DNA from: Achromobacter ruhlandii
GTDB taxonomy: Bacteria > Pseudomonadota > Gammaproteobacteria > Burkholderiales > Burkholderiaceae_B
Length of the DNA: 64,000 nt
Reading direction: 5' to 3'
Assembly (NCBI RefSeq): GCF_902859695.1
Contig: NZ_CADIJL010000011.1
Location: 117,400 to 181,399 of the forward strand
The translations under genes and the position numbers were made by a program. The notes beneath the pieces were generated by a model. That model did not search any database. It worked only from the letters and a program-made list of their open reading frames with translations, and was not told the DNA's origin. Positions within the stretch are counted from its first letter, which is position 1. Every line of letters starts with the position of its first letter. Of this stretch, positions 43,394 to 53,130 are shown one piece after another.

Positions 43394-44982
43394 TGGGCGC
43401 CGCGATGCAAGATCCGGCGCGTTCCTACAGGATCCCGCCGGCGGGATGGTTCCTGCTCGCCATCGGCTTCTGGCTGGCCTTCCTGGCCTGGGTGCGGCCG
43501 CTGACGCTGCCCGACGAGGGCCGTTATGCCGGCGTCGCCTGGGACATGCTGCGCAGCGGGTCGCACATGGTGCCGCTGCTCGATGGCATGCCGTATTTCC
43601 ACAAGCCGCCGCTGTACTACTGGCTGACCGAACTGTCGTTCAGCGTGTTCGGCGTGCATCCCTGGGCGGCGCGCCTGCCGTCGTTGCTGGCGGCCTGGGC
43701 CGCGATTGCCGCGCTGTACGGCTTCGTGCGGCGCTATCGCGACGCCGCCACCGCCACGCTGACCGCGCTGGTGCTGGCCACGGTGCCGTTCTTCTATGGC
43801 GGCTCGCAGTTCGCCAACCTCGACATGCTGGTGGCCGGCATGATCACGCTGTGCGTGCTGGCCGCGGCCGATACCGTGCTGCGCCTGGAGCGCGGCCAGG
43901 CCTATCGCTGGATGTCGCTGGCCGCCGCGGCGCTGGCGGGCCTGGCGGTGCTGGCCAAGGGGCTTATCGGGCTGGTGCTGCCCGGCGCCATCCTGTTCAT
44001 CTGGCTGGTGTGGGGGCGCCGCTGGCGCGCGCTGGCCGCGTTGCTGTGGCCGCCGGCGCTGCTGGTGTTCGCGGCGGTCGCCGTGCCGTGGTTCGTGCTG
44101 ATGCAGATCCGCTATCCCGGCTTTTACGACTACTTCTTCGTCTACCAGCACTTCCAGCGCTTTGCCGCCTCCGGCTTCAACAACGCCCAGCCGTTCTGGT
44201 TCTACCTGCCGGTGGTGGTGGGCCTGAGCCTGCCGTGGTCCCTGTGGGGCGGCGGCGTGCTGCGCAAGGCCTTCTGGGCCGACGGCCCGCAGCGCGACCT
44301 GCGGCGCCTGGCCTTGATCTGGTTCGTCGTGATCGTGGGCTTTTTCTCGCTGCCCAATTCCAAGCTGGTCGGCTACGTGCTGCCGGCGCTTGCGCCGCTG
44401 GCCTTCCTGCTGGCCGAAGTGATCGTCGCCGCGGGGCGCCAGAAGTCGGACGAGCTGACACCGCGCCTGGTGCGGATCTGCGTTGGCGTCGGCGCGGGCA
44501 TCTGCGTGGTGGCCATCGGCATCGCCGCCCACAGTGCCCGGGGCAGCGCGGGACCGCTGGCCGCCGTGGTCCGGCCGCTGGCGCAGCCTGGCGATACCTA
44601 TGTGTCGCTGCACACCTATCCGTTCGACCTGGCGTTGTACGCCCAGGCGCCCAAGCCGAGCTGGGTGGTGGACGACTGGCTCAATCCGGAAGTGCCGGTG
44701 CGCGACAACTGGCGCAAGGAACTCTACGACGCGGCCAAATTCGAACCCGAGGTGGGCAAGCAGGTGCTGATCAGTCCGCAGGAATTCCAGGCCCGCCTGT
44801 GCGCGGCGCCCGATGGGGCGCGCTACTGGGTCTGGGGCACCAAATCGGATTCGGGCGCTTACCCCGTGCTGGCGGGGCTGGAGCCGGTGGCGAACAGCGT
44901 GAAATACGTGATCTGGCAGGTGGTGTCGGACGCCGCCTTCAAGCAGCGGGTTTGTGGCGGAATGCCCAAAGCCGGCTCGTGA
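43393..44982 (+). CDS. lgmB: ArnT-like lipid A glycosyltransferase (LgmB-like)
   Basis: 529-residue GT-C family membrane protein. The N-terminal extracytoplasmic loop holds the acidic residues of the active site (TLPDEGRYAGVAWDMLRSGS), then MPYFHKPPLYYWLTELSF and about twelve hydrophobic segments, with a C-terminal periplasmic domain after residue 390. ArnT-type enzymes transfer an aminosugar from undecaprenyl phosphate to lipid A. In Bordetella the counterpart LgmB adds glucosamine. The 3' end overlaps the convergent GtrA-like gene by 44 bases. Confidence 0.82.
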   Translation: MGAAMQDPARSYRIPPAGWFLLAIGFWLAFLAWVRPLTLPDEGRYAGVAWDMLRSGSHMVPLLDGMPYFHKPPLYYWLTELSFSVFGVHPWAARLPSLLAAWAAIAALYGFVRRYRDAATATLTALVLATVPFFYGGSQFANLDMLVAGMITLCVLAAADTVLRLERGQAYRWMSLAAAALAGLAVLAKGLIGLVLPGAILFIWLVWGRRWRALAALLWPPALLVFAAVAVPWFVLMQIRYPGFYDYFFVYQHFQRFAASGFNNAQPFWFYLPVVVGLSLPWSLWGGGVLRKAFWADGPQRDLRRLALIWFVVIVGFFSLPNSKLVGYVLPALAPLAFLLAEVIVAAGRQKSDELTPRLVRICVGVGAGICVVAIGIAAHSARGSAGPLAAVVRPLAQPGDTYVSLHTYPFDLALYAQAPKPSWVVDDWLNPEVPVRDNWRKELYDAAKFEPEVGKQVLISPQEFQARLCAAPDGARYWVWGTKSDSGAYPVLAGLEPVANSVKYVIWQVVSDAAFKQRVCGGMPKAGS

Positions 44983-45334
44983 TGAAGGTGGCGATCGCCA
45001 GGCCGATCAGGATGAACGCCAGCAGGATGTCGTAGCGGACGGCGGTTACCCGCAGCAACCAGGCGTAAGCGGATTCATTGATGACGAAGCCCGCGGCTGA
45101 AATGAAGAAGAAACGACGTACTGCTATGGTCCAGGGTGTTCTCGAATGTCTGAACGTGAGCCGATAGTGTCCGCTGAAGGACACCACGAACGCCACCAGC
45201 CAGCCGAGCAGGTTGGCCAGGAGCGGCGCGGCGCCCAGGCCTTCGACGCAGGCGACGGCGACGCCCCAGTGGGTGGCGGCCGCTGCGCATCCGACAATGA
45301 TGAACAGGGTGACTTGCTGGACCAGGGCGCGCAT
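44939..45334 (-). CDS. lgmD: GtrA-like flippase (LgmD-like)
   Basis: 131 residues with four transmembrane helices: VTLFIIVGCAAAATHWGVAV, LLANLLGWLVAFVVSFSGHY, FFFISAAGFVINESAYAWLL and ILLAFILIGLAIATFITSRL. The GtrA family moves undecaprenyl-linked sugars across the inner membrane. It is encoded opposite to its partners, between the ArnT-like gene and the deacetylase, with its start only 36 bases from the deacetylase start. ATG 45334 fits the family N-terminus. Confidence 0.75.
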   Translation of the reverse strand: MRALVQQVTLFIIVGCAAAATHWGVAVACVEGLGAAPLLANLLGWLVAFVVSFSGHYRLTFRHSRTPWTIAVRRFFFISAAGFVINESAYAWLLRVTAVRYDILLAFILIGLAIATFITSRLWAFRHKPAA

Positions 45335-45370
45335 GTGGGGCGTGTCGATGAAAAAAAGCGGGGTGAGAGC

Positions 45371-46189
45371 TTGACCAAACGCATAGTGGTTTGCGGTGAT
45401 GATTTTGGCATGAATGCCGACATTGATGAAGGCATGATCGCGCTGGCCGGCATGGGCCGGTTGAGCGCGGTCAGCTGCCTGTCGCTGGGCCCGACCTTCA
45501 ACGCCAACGCCGCGCGGCTGGCCGCGCAGGATGCCGATCTCGGCCTGCATGTGAACTTCACCGAGCCCTTGGGCAATGCGTTCGATGCCGACCTGCCGTC
45601 GCTGTCGCAACTGATCCTGCGCGCCTACACCCGCCGCCTGGACACGGCCTGGATCGACCAGCATCTGGCGCGCCAGTTCGACGCTTTCGAGGCGGCCTTC
45701 GGCCGCGCGCCCGACTATGTCGACGGGCATCAGCACGTGCACCAACTGCCGATGATCCGCGAGCGCCTGCTGGCCATGCTCAAGCAGCGCTACGGCGCGC
45801 GCATGCCGTGGTTGCGCCAGACCGCGCCTGGCATGCTTTCCGGTATTCCGCTGAAGGAATCGATCAAGGCCCGCATCATCGGCGCGCTGGGCGCGGCCGA
45901 ACTGGGCCGCCGCGCCAGCCGCGAAGGCCTGCGCACCAACCGGCGCCTGCTGGGCGTGTACGGTTTCGAAGGCGGCAAGCGGCGTTACGCCGACCTGCTG
46001 CAGAACTGGCTGTTCAATGCCCGGGATTGCGACCTTCTGATGTGCCACCCGGCCAAGGACTGCCAGGACGACAGCGCCATGGCGCGCCAGCGCCGCGCGG
46101 AATATGACGTGCTGGCCTGCCCCAAGCTCGGCGACTGGCTGGCCGCCAACGGCGTGCGCATTTCACGCCTGCCGCTCAACGCGCGCTAG
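45371..46189 (+). CDS. lgmC: YdjC/ChbG-family sugar deacetylase (LgmC-like)
   Basis: 272 residues. Metal-binding motifs of the YdjC family are present: VVCGDDFGMNADIDEGMIAL (Asp-Asp), DLGLHVNFTEP, DYVDGHQHVHQLPMIRERLL and DLLMCHPAKDC. It would remove the acetyl group from an undecaprenyl-phosphate-linked GlcNAc before transfer to lipid A, by analogy with LgmC. The start is TTG 45371, directly before TKRIVVCGDDFG; the nearby ATG at 45348 is out of frame. Only 36 bases separate it from the divergent GtrA-like gene. Confidence 0.75.
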   Translation: MTKRIVVCGDDFGMNADIDEGMIALAGMGRLSAVSCLSLGPTFNANAARLAAQDADLGLHVNFTEPLGNAFDADLPSLSQLILRAYTRRLDTAWIDQHLARQFDAFEAAFGRAPDYVDGHQHVHQLPMIRERLLAMLKQRYGARMPWLRQTAPGMLSGIPLKESIKARIIGALGAAELGRRASREGLRTNRRLLGVYGFEGGKRRYADLLQNWLFNARDCDLLMCHPAKDCQDDSAMARQRRAEYDVLACPKLGDWLAANGVRISRLPLNAR

Positions 46190-46198
46190 GCGCGCCGG

Positions 46199-46221
46199 GG
46201 ACGCCAGGGCGTCCGCGTTTT
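46199..46221 (+). terminator. Terminator-like hairpin after the deacetylase
   Basis: GGACGC (46199-46204), loop CAGG and GCGTCC (46209-46214) form a six-base stem followed by GCG and TTTT. It lies ten bases after the stop codon. Confidence 0.5.
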
Positions 46222-46227
46222 CCGCCA

Positions 46228-47091
46228 TCAGGCCCGCGTCAGGCTCTGCAGCAGCCAGGCGCCGGCGGGCCCCAGCGGGCGGCGGGTCGACCACACCGCG
46301 TCCACCCGGATCTGGCGCGGCCAACCCGGCACCGCCAGTTCCACCAGTTGCCCGCGGCCGAAGCGCTGCAACATCCAGCGCGGCAGTTCGGTCCAGCCGA
46401 ATCCCAGCGTGGCCATTTCCAGCAGCATCAGGTAGCCCGGCGCCGACCAGGTCGACTGCGACGGCGCGGAGTCCTTGTCGTCCAGCTCATAGGTGCTCAG
46501 GCGCAGCTCGCGCTCGGTCTTCAGGTGGTCCCGGGTGACCCCCGACAGCGTCGCCAGCGGATGGCCGCGGCCCACGCACAGCACGATCTCCGACGCTTCG
46601 CGCAGCGTCGCGTGGGCCATGTCGGGCGGATAGCTTTCCTGCGCCGCCATCAGCCCCAGGTGGGCGCGGCCCTGCTGCACCAGCGCCACCACGTCCTCGT
46701 ATTCCGCGATCAGGCATTCGAAGCGCAGCGCCGGATAGCGCTGGTCGATCTGGCTGAGCATGTTCTCAAAGGTTTCGGACTGAAACGTATCCGACAGCAC
46801 CACGGTCAGGCGCGGCTCCAGGCCGGCCGACAGCTGGCTGGCGCTGCGGTTCAGGCGGTCGTTGGCCGCCAGCACCTGCAACGCCTGGCCCAGCAGCACC
46901 TGGCCGGCCTCGGTCAGGGATGGCTGGCGCTGGCTGCGGTCGAACAGCGTCACGTTCAGGTCGACCTCGAGGTTGGCGATGGTCTCGCTGACGGTGGACT
47001 GGCTCTTGCCCAGCTTGCGGGCCGCCGCTGAAAAGGTGCCCTCGGCGGCCACCTGGGCGAAGGTGGCCAGGGATTCCAGGGAATGGCGCAT
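46228..47091 (-). CDS. LysR-type regulator divergent from PACE efflux gene
   Basis: 287 residues. N-terminal winged helix SLATFAQVAAEGTFSAAARK, then SQSTVSETIANLEVDLNVTL, followed by a periplasmic-binding-like effector domain (RLTVVVLSDTF-type strand and later AHLGLMAAQESYPPD). It is divergent from the PACE gene with 105 bases between starts and a perfect palindrome in that gap. This mirrors Acinetobacter AceR-AceI, so it probably activates the efflux gene in answer to a ligand. Confidence 0.85.
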   Translation of the reverse strand: MRHSLESLATFAQVAAEGTFSAAARKLGKSQSTVSETIANLEVDLNVTLFDRSQRQPSLTEAGQVLLGQALQVLAANDRLNRSASQLSAGLEPRLTVVLSDTFQSETFENMLSQIDQRYPALRFECLIAEYEDVVALVQQGRAHLGLMAAQESYPPDMAHATLREASEIVLCVGRGHPLATLSGVTRDHLKTERELRLSTYELDDKDSAPSQSTWSAPGYLMLLEMATLGFGWTELPRWMLQRFGRGQLVELAVPGWPRQIRVDAVWSTRRPLGPAGAWLLQSLTRA

Positions 47092-47104
47092 GGTGGGGTG
47101 TTGT

Positions 47105-47119
47105 ATCGGAATTTCCGAT
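47105..47119. promoter_or_regulatory. LysR-type operator palindrome
   Basis: ATCGGAA-T-TTCCGAT (47105-47119) is a perfect 15-base palindrome in the LysR/PACE divergent gap, 14 bases from the regulator ATG. A related half (ACCGGAAATATCG) lies 20 bases further toward the PACE gene. The spacing fits the usual recognition-plus-activation site arrangement of LysR proteins. Confidence 0.6.
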
Positions 47120-47196
47120 GGATTCTATCTTTATCGTACCGGAAATATCGTCGAAAATCCTCCGGTCACTGAAACAAACGACCTCAGAGGTGGGTC

Positions 47197-47688
47197 ATGA
47201 CGCAAGCCAAGAAAACCATCAAAGAGCGCTTCATCCACGCTTTCCTGTTCGAAATCCTCGCCATCGGCCTGTGCGCGCCGGTGGCCGCCTGGGCCATGGG
47301 CAAGTCGCTGTTCGAAATGGGCGTGTTGACCGCCGTGATCGCCTGGATCGCGCTGGTCTGGAACATGATCTACAACGCCGGCTTCGACCGCCTCGAAAAT
47401 CGCCTGGGCATCACCCGCAACCTGCGCGTGCGCGTGATCCACGCGTTCGGCTTCGAGCTCGGGCTGATCCTGATCGTGATCCCGCTGGCCGCCTGGTGGC
47501 TGAACATCAGCCTGTGGCAGGCCTTCGTGCTGGACATCGCGCTGGTGCTGTTCTACCTGCCGTACGCCTTCTTCTACAACCTGGGCTACGACCGCGCCCG
47601 CCCGCGCGTCATGGCCTGGCTGGCGCGCGGCGCCAAGGACGCCGCCGCCCCGGCCGCGAGCGCTACGCGTCAATCACCTTGCGCGTAA
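47197..47688 (+). CDS. PACE-family (AceI-like) efflux transporter
   Basis: 163 residues with two bacterial transmembrane pair domains: FIHAFLFEILAIGLCAPVAA (Glu19 matches the essential AceI glutamate), WIALVWNMIYNAGFDRLENR, VIHAFGFELGLILIVIPLAA and FYLPYAFFYNLGYDRARPRV. PACE proteins export biocides such as chlorhexidine and probably short-chain diamines. The last 26 bases overlap the convergent GntR gene. Proton coupling residues appear intact. Confidence 0.88.
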   Translation: MTQAKKTIKERFIHAFLFEILAIGLCAPVAAWAMGKSLFEMGVLTAVIAWIALVWNMIYNAGFDRLENRLGITRNLRVRVIHAFGFELGLILIVIPLAAWWLNISLWQAFVLDIALVLFYLPYAFFYNLGYDRARPRVMAWLARGAKDAAAPAASATRQSPCA

Positions 47689-48313
47689 ACATCTCCAGGT
47701 AGTCCATCAGCGAATCCGCGCCCTGGATGGCCGCCGCTTCGTCGCCCGTGGCGATGCCGGCGGCCATGGCCATGTGGCGGCGCGCGCCCTCGGCGATGTC
47801 GCCCTCGTGCTGGTAGGCGTACCAGAAGCGCCGGCACTGGATGATCAGCGGTTCCACCGCGTTCACCGCCGACACGTTGCGGCAGGCGCTGTGGCAGACG
47901 TGGTCGAGCAACTGGTCGGCCTGCATGTAGTCGTCCAGGTTGCCGCCCTCGGCCGCGCGCACCATCTGCGTCGCGCATTCGACGATCTGGGCGCGTTGCG
48001 CCGGCGTGGCGCGGCGCGCGGCGCTGGCGGCGATCAACTGCTCCAGCGCCCGGCGGGTCTGGATCAGGTCCATGTGGTCGGCCAGCTGGATCATCGAGAC
48101 CCGCAGGCCGCGCCGCGGTTCCTGGCGGATCAGGCCGGCCGCCACCATGCGCAGCAAAGCTTCGCGCAGCGGGGTGCGGCCCAGGCCGGTCTTTTCGACC
48201 AGATCGGCTTCCACCACCGCGCTGCCCGGCTGCAATTGCAGGGTGGCGATCATGCTTTCGATCTGGTCATAGGCGACGTCTGCCGCGCGCCTTTTGGGTT
48301 CTGCTCCTGCCAT
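47663..48313 (-). CDS. GntR-family (FCD) regulator of the liv operon
   Basis: 216 residues: GntR winged helix (ADVAYDQIESMIATLQLQPG, VEADLVEKTGLGRTPLREAL, then MVAAGLIRQEPRRGLRVS) followed by an all-helical FCD effector domain with the metal-site histidine in QLLDHVCHSACRN and later ARRHMAMAAGIATGDE. It is the last gene of the minus-strand operon, sharing one base with the livM stop (TGATG). A 30-base palindrome upstream of the first operon gene is the likely target. Confidence 0.85.
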   Translation of the reverse strand: MAGAEPKRRAADVAYDQIESMIATLQLQPGSAVVEADLVEKTGLGRTPLREALLRMVAAGLIRQEPRRGLRVSMIQLADHMDLIQTRRALEQLIAASAARRATPAQRAQIVECATQMVRAAEGGNLDDYMQADQLLDHVCHSACRNVSAVNAVEPLIIQCRRFWYAYQHEGDIAEGARRHMAMAAGIATGDEAAAIQGADSLMDYLEMFTRKVIDA

Positions 48314-49278
48314 CAACGGTTGTTTTCCTTCGTTTTGCGCCACTGCGTGTAGGCCAGCCATTCGCCGACGAACCCGCGCCGGAAGAACGACACGCACAAC
48401 ACGAAAATCAACCCGATGACGATGGTGACGACATCGCCCAGGGTGGCCAGGTAGTTCTGCAGACTGACGACCAGCGTGGCGCCCACCACGGGGCCCCACA
48501 CGGTGCCGATCCCGCCCAGCAGCGTCATCAGCAGGACTTCGGTGGAGGTGGCCAGCGACACGTCGTTCAGCGCCACCAGCTGCAGCACCAGCGCCTTGAG
48601 CGAACCCGCCAGGCCGGCCACCGAGGCCGACAGCACGAACGCCAGCAGCTTGCACCGATCCGTATCGTACCCCAGCGAAATCGCCCGCGGCGCGTTGTCG
48701 CGGATGGTCTTGAGCACCTGCCCGAAGGGCGAATGGATGACCCGGTAGACGAACAGGAACCCCAGCACGAACACGCCCAGCGTGAAGTAATACATGTTGG
48801 TGTCGGCGCTCAGGTCGACCAGGCCCAGGAACTTGCCGCGCGGAATGCCCTGCATGCCGTCCTCGCCGCGCGTCCAGCGCACCTGCACCGCCATGAAATA
48901 GGCCACCTGCGACAGCGCCAGCGTGATCATGGCGAAATAGATGCCGGTGCGGCGGATCGCCAGCCAGCCGATGGCATAGCCGATGGCGGCGGCCATGGCC
49001 ACGCCGCACAGCATCGCCAGCTCGGGCGGCAGGCCGGCCGCGCCGTACAGGATCATCATTTCGCCGGCGGCATAGCCGGCCCAGCCGAAGAAGGCGGCAT
49101 GGCCGAACGACACCAGGCCGGTGAAGCCGGTCAGCAGGTTGAAGGCCAGCGCGAACAGCGCGAAGCACAGCACCTTCATCACGAACACCGGATAGACCAC
49201 TTGCGGGAACCACGGAACCAGCAGCGCGGGCACCAGCAGCAGCGCCAGGATGCGGAGGGAAAGAGGAAAGCGCGACAC
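48313..49278 (-). CDS. livM: Branched-chain amino acid-type ABC permease LivM
   Basis: 321-residue inner-membrane permease with the family features GLVSFGHAAFFGWAGYAAGE and the cytoplasmic loop IRDNAPRAISLGYDTDRCKL. The start is GTG 49278, with AAGGAG seven bases upstream. It pairs with LivH and the two ATPases encoded upstream in the same operon. The substrate may differ from branched-chain amino acids. Confidence 0.9.
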   Translation of the reverse strand: MSRFPLSLRILALLLVPALLVPWFPQVVYPVFVMKVLCFALFALAFNLLTGFTGLVSFGHAAFFGWAGYAAGEMMILYGAAGLPPELAMLCGVAMAAAIGYAIGWLAIRRTGIYFAMITLALSQVAYFMAVQVRWTRGEDGMQGIPRGKFLGLVDLSADTNMYYFTLGVFVLGFLFVYRVIHSPFGQVLKTIRDNAPRAISLGYDTDRCKLLAFVLSASVAGLAGSLKALVLQLVALNDVSLATSTEVLLMTLLGGIGTVWGPVVGATLVVSLQNYLATLGDVVTIVIGLIFVLCVSFFRRGFVGEWLAYTQWRKTKENNR

Positions 49279-49279
49279 C

Positions 49280-50182
49280 TTATTTCTCCTTGCCGAACAG
49301 GCCCGCGGGGCGCGTCAGCAGCACCACCGCCATCACGATGAACACGACCACGGTGGACGCTTCGGGGTAGAACACTTTGGCCAGGCCTTCCAGCAGGCCC
49401 AGCGCCAGGCCGGTGACGATGGCGCCCATGATCGAGCCGAGGCCGCCGATCACCACCACCGCGAACACGATATTGAGCAGGTTGGAGCCCATCAGCGGGT
49501 TGATCTGCATGACGGGCGCGGCCAGCACGCCCGCCACGCCGGCCAGCGCCACGCCGAAGCCGTAGGTCAGGGTGATCATCACCGGCACGTTGACGCCGAA
49601 GGCCTGCAGCAGCCGGGCGTTCTCGGTGCCGGCGCGCAGCAGCGCGCCCAGGCGGGTGCGCTCGAACAGGTACCAGGTCAGCAGGCACAGCAGCAGCGAC
49701 GCCACCACCACGAAGGCGCGGTACGCCGGCAGGAACATGAAGCCCAGGTCGAAGCCGCCCTGCAGGATCTCGGGCGGCTCGTAGCCCACGCCGGAAATGC
49801 CGTAGAAGTAGCGGAACCCGCCTTCCATCATCAGCGCGATGCCGAAGGTCAGCAGCAGGCCGTACAGGTGGTCCAGATGGTAGAGCCGCTTGAGCAGCGT
49901 CTTCTCGATGACCACCCCGACCGCGCCGACAATCAGCGGCGCCAGCACCAGCGCCGCCCAGAAATTGATCTGCGCGCCCGGGCCCAGCAGCTGCGGCAGC
50001 TGGGTGAAGCCGATCCACGCCAGGAACGCCGCCATCATGAACTGGGCGCCGTGGGTGAAATTGACGATGTTGAGCAGGCCGAAGATGATGGCCAGTCCCA
50101 TGCTGAGGATGGCGTAGAAGCAGCCGTTGATCAGCCCCACCAGCAGTTGGGCGAGCAGGGCGGGAAGCGAGATGTCGAACAT
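49280..50182 (-). CDS. livH: Branched-chain amino acid-type ABC permease LivH
   Basis: 300 residues, about eight transmembrane helices. LVGLINGCFYAILSMGLAII and FGLLNIVNFTHGAQFMMAAF at the N-terminus and RTRLGALLRAGTENARLLQA in the ATPase-contact loop are diagnostic. ATG 50182 gives the standard N-terminus; further upstream the frame is only incidentally open. It ends one base before the livM start. Confidence 0.92.
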   Translation of the reverse strand: MFDISLPALLAQLLVGLINGCFYAILSMGLAIIFGLLNIVNFTHGAQFMMAAFLAWIGFTQLPQLLGPGAQINFWAALVLAPLIVGAVGVVIEKTLLKRLYHLDHLYGLLLTFGIALMMEGGFRYFYGISGVGYEPPEILQGGFDLGFMFLPAYRAFVVVASLLLCLLTWYLFERTRLGALLRAGTENARLLQAFGVNVPVMITLTYGFGVALAGVAGVLAAPVMQINPLMGSNLLNIVFAVVVIGGLGSIMGAIVTGLALGLLEGLAKVFYPEASTVVVFIVMAVVLLTRPAGLFGKEK

Positions 50183-50294
50183 AGTGGGCGGCGGTCGGAC
50201 ACGGGACGCGTCGGGTTGCGGGAGGCGCGCGCCAGCGCGCGCCACGGGCGGATCGAACCAGCGCCGGGCGGGGGCCGCCCGGCGCCGGGCGCCG

Positions 50295-51500
50295 TCATGA
50301 CTTGTTCAACGCGCAGGCGGCCTGCGGCTTGGGGAAGACCTCGTCGCCCTTGAGCACGGCCTTGACGTGGTAGTAGTCCCACGGCGCCTTGGACTCGGCC
50401 GGCGCCTTCACCTGCAACAGCAGCATGTCGTGCACCAGCGCGCCATCCGCGCGCAGCTTGCCGTTGCGGATCACGGCGTCGTTGATGGTCATCTCGCGCA
50501 ACTTGGCCATGACCGCCGGCGCCTCGTCGGTGCCGGCCGCCTCGATCGCCTTCAGGTACGACAGCGTGGCCGAGTAGACGCCGGCCTGCGAGGCCGTCGG
50601 CATTTTCTTGGCCTTCTCGAAGAACTTCCTGGCCCAGGCGCGCGAGGCGTCGTCGTAATCCCAATAGAACGCCTCGGTCAGGTACATGCCCTGCGCCTTG
50701 GCCAGGCCCATGCTGTGCACGTCCGAGATATAGGTCAGCAGGGGCGCCACGATCTGCTTCTTGGTGATGCCGAACTCGTTGGCCTGCTTGACCGCGTTGA
50801 CGGTGTCGTTGCCGGCGTTGGCCAGGGCGATCACGTCGGCCTTGGAGGCCTGCGCCTTCAGCAGGAACGACGAGAAATCGTTGCCGGGGAAGGGATGGCG
50901 CGACACGCCGACGACACTGCCGCCGTTCTCCTGGATGACTTCGGTGGCGTCCTTCTCCAGCGAATGGCCGAAGGTGTAGTCGGCGGTGATGAAGTACCAG
51001 GTCTTCTTGCCTTCCTTGACCAGCGCGCGCGCCGTGCCGGCCGCCAGCGCGTAGGTGTTGGTGGTCCACTGCGCGTTCAGCGGCGAGCATTTCTCGCCCA
51101 GGATCGCGGTCGACAGGCCCGCGGACGGCATGGTCACGCGGTTCTTCTGGCGCGCGATCTCCATCACGGCCAGCGCGGTCGAGGCGGTGGGGAAGTCGGT
51201 GATCATGTCGACCTTGCCCTGGTCGAACCATTCGCGCGCCAGGTTGGCGGCGACGTCGGGCTTGTTCTGGTGGTCGGCGGCCACCACTTCGACCGGCTTG
51301 CCCAGCACTTTGTTGCCCATCTCTTCGGCCGCCATGCGCGCCGCGATCACCGAGCCGTTGCCGGCCAGGTCGGAATAGACGCCGGACAGGTCGGTCAGCA
51401 CGCCGACCTTGACGATGCCGTCGCTGATGCCGGCCTCGGCGTGGGCGACGCCCGCCAGGCCGATGGCGCACAGCGCCGCTGCGATTCGATTCAATTTCAT
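50295..51500 (-). CDS. livK: Periplasmic substrate-binding protein LivK-like
   Basis: 401 residues with signal peptide MKLNRIAAALCAIGLAGVAH followed by the two-domain ligand-binding fold (DGIVKVGVLTDLSGVYSDLA, EVVAADHQNKPDVAANLARE, KTWYFITADYTFGHSLEKDA). The ligand cannot be read from sequence. It lies in the middle of the operon, between livF and livH. Confidence 0.9.
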   Translation of the reverse strand: MKLNRIAAALCAIGLAGVAHAEAGISDGIVKVGVLTDLSGVYSDLAGNGSVIAARMAAEEMGNKVLGKPVEVVAADHQNKPDVAANLAREWFDQGKVDMITDFPTASTALAVMEIARQKNRVTMPSAGLSTAILGEKCSPLNAQWTTNTYALAAGTARALVKEGKKTWYFITADYTFGHSLEKDATEVIQENGGSVVGVSRHPFPGNDFSSFLLKAQASKADVIALANAGNDTVNAVKQANEFGITKKQIVAPLLTYISDVHSMGLAKAQGMYLTEAFYWDYDDASRAWARKFFEKAKKMPTASQAGVYSATLSYLKAIEAAGTDEAPAVMAKLREMTINDAVIRNGKLRADGALVHDMLLLQVKAPAESKAPWDYYHVKAVLKGDEVFPKPQAACALNKS

Positions 51501-51586
51501 CTGACTACGCTCCGTAGGGGAATGGGGGGACTGCGGTCGGAAGCACCACGGGAACTGCAACGACGGGGAACTGCGCGCGACGGCCT

Positions 51587-52298
<712 letters not shown>

Positions 52299-52306
<8 letters not shown>

Positions 52307-53054
52307 CTTCCGCTCCCATGTACGCTTCGCGCACCGCGGGGTTCGCGGACACCTCGGCGTACGGACCCTCGGCCAGGATCTCGCCGCGTTGCAGGACGGT
52401 GATGGTGTCGCAGATGTCGGCCACCACCTTCATGTTGTGTTCCACCATCAGGATGCTGCGGCCGGCCGAGACCTGCTTGATCAGGTGCTTGACGCGGTCC
52501 ACGTCCTCGTGGCCCATGCCCTGCGTCGGCTCATCCAGCAACAGCAGCTCGGGCTCCAGCGCCAGCGTGGTGGCAATCTCCAGCGTGCGCTTGCGGCCGT
52601 AGGGCAGGTCGCCAGCGGCCACGTCCAGCTGCGCGCGCAGGCCGACCTGGTCGAGCAATTCCTCGACCCGCGCATGCAGCCGCTCCAGCGAGCGCTCCGA
52701 ACGCCAGAAGCAGTAGTCCACGCCCAGCTTGCGCTGTAAGGCCACGCGCACGTTCTCGCGCACCGACAGCTGCGCAAACACCGCCGAGATCTGGAACGAG
52801 CGCACGATGCCGCGCCGCGCCGTCTGCGCCGGCCGTTCGCCGGTGATGTCGACGCCGTCGTAGACGATCTGGCCGCGGGTCGGGATGTGGAACTTGGTGA
52901 GCAGGTTGAAGACCGTGGTCTTGCCGGCCCCGTTGGGACCGATCAGCGCATGGATCGCGCCGCGCCTGACGCTCAGGTTGACGTCGTTGACCGCCACGAA
53001 GCCGCGGAATTCCTTGGTGAGGCCCCGGGTCTGAAGGATGATGTCGCTGTGCAT
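52299..53054 (-). CDS. livG: ABC ATPase LivG
   Basis: 251 residues with a normal Walker A (HALIGPNGAGKTTVFNLLT), Walker B (LLLLDEPTQGMGHEDVD) and a switch histidine in VEHNMKVVADICD. The ABC signature region reads AAGDLPYGRKRTLEIATTL, a LivG-typical variant of LSGGQ. ATG 53054 opens MHSDIILQTRGLTKEFRGFV. It is the second gene of the operon. Confidence 0.92.
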
Positions 53055-53130
53055 GGTGTCCGAGAGGCTGGCGCAAGGACGGCGCGCCACGGCCATGCGG
53101 GCGCGCCGGTCCTGCTTCGGGCTGGGTCGT

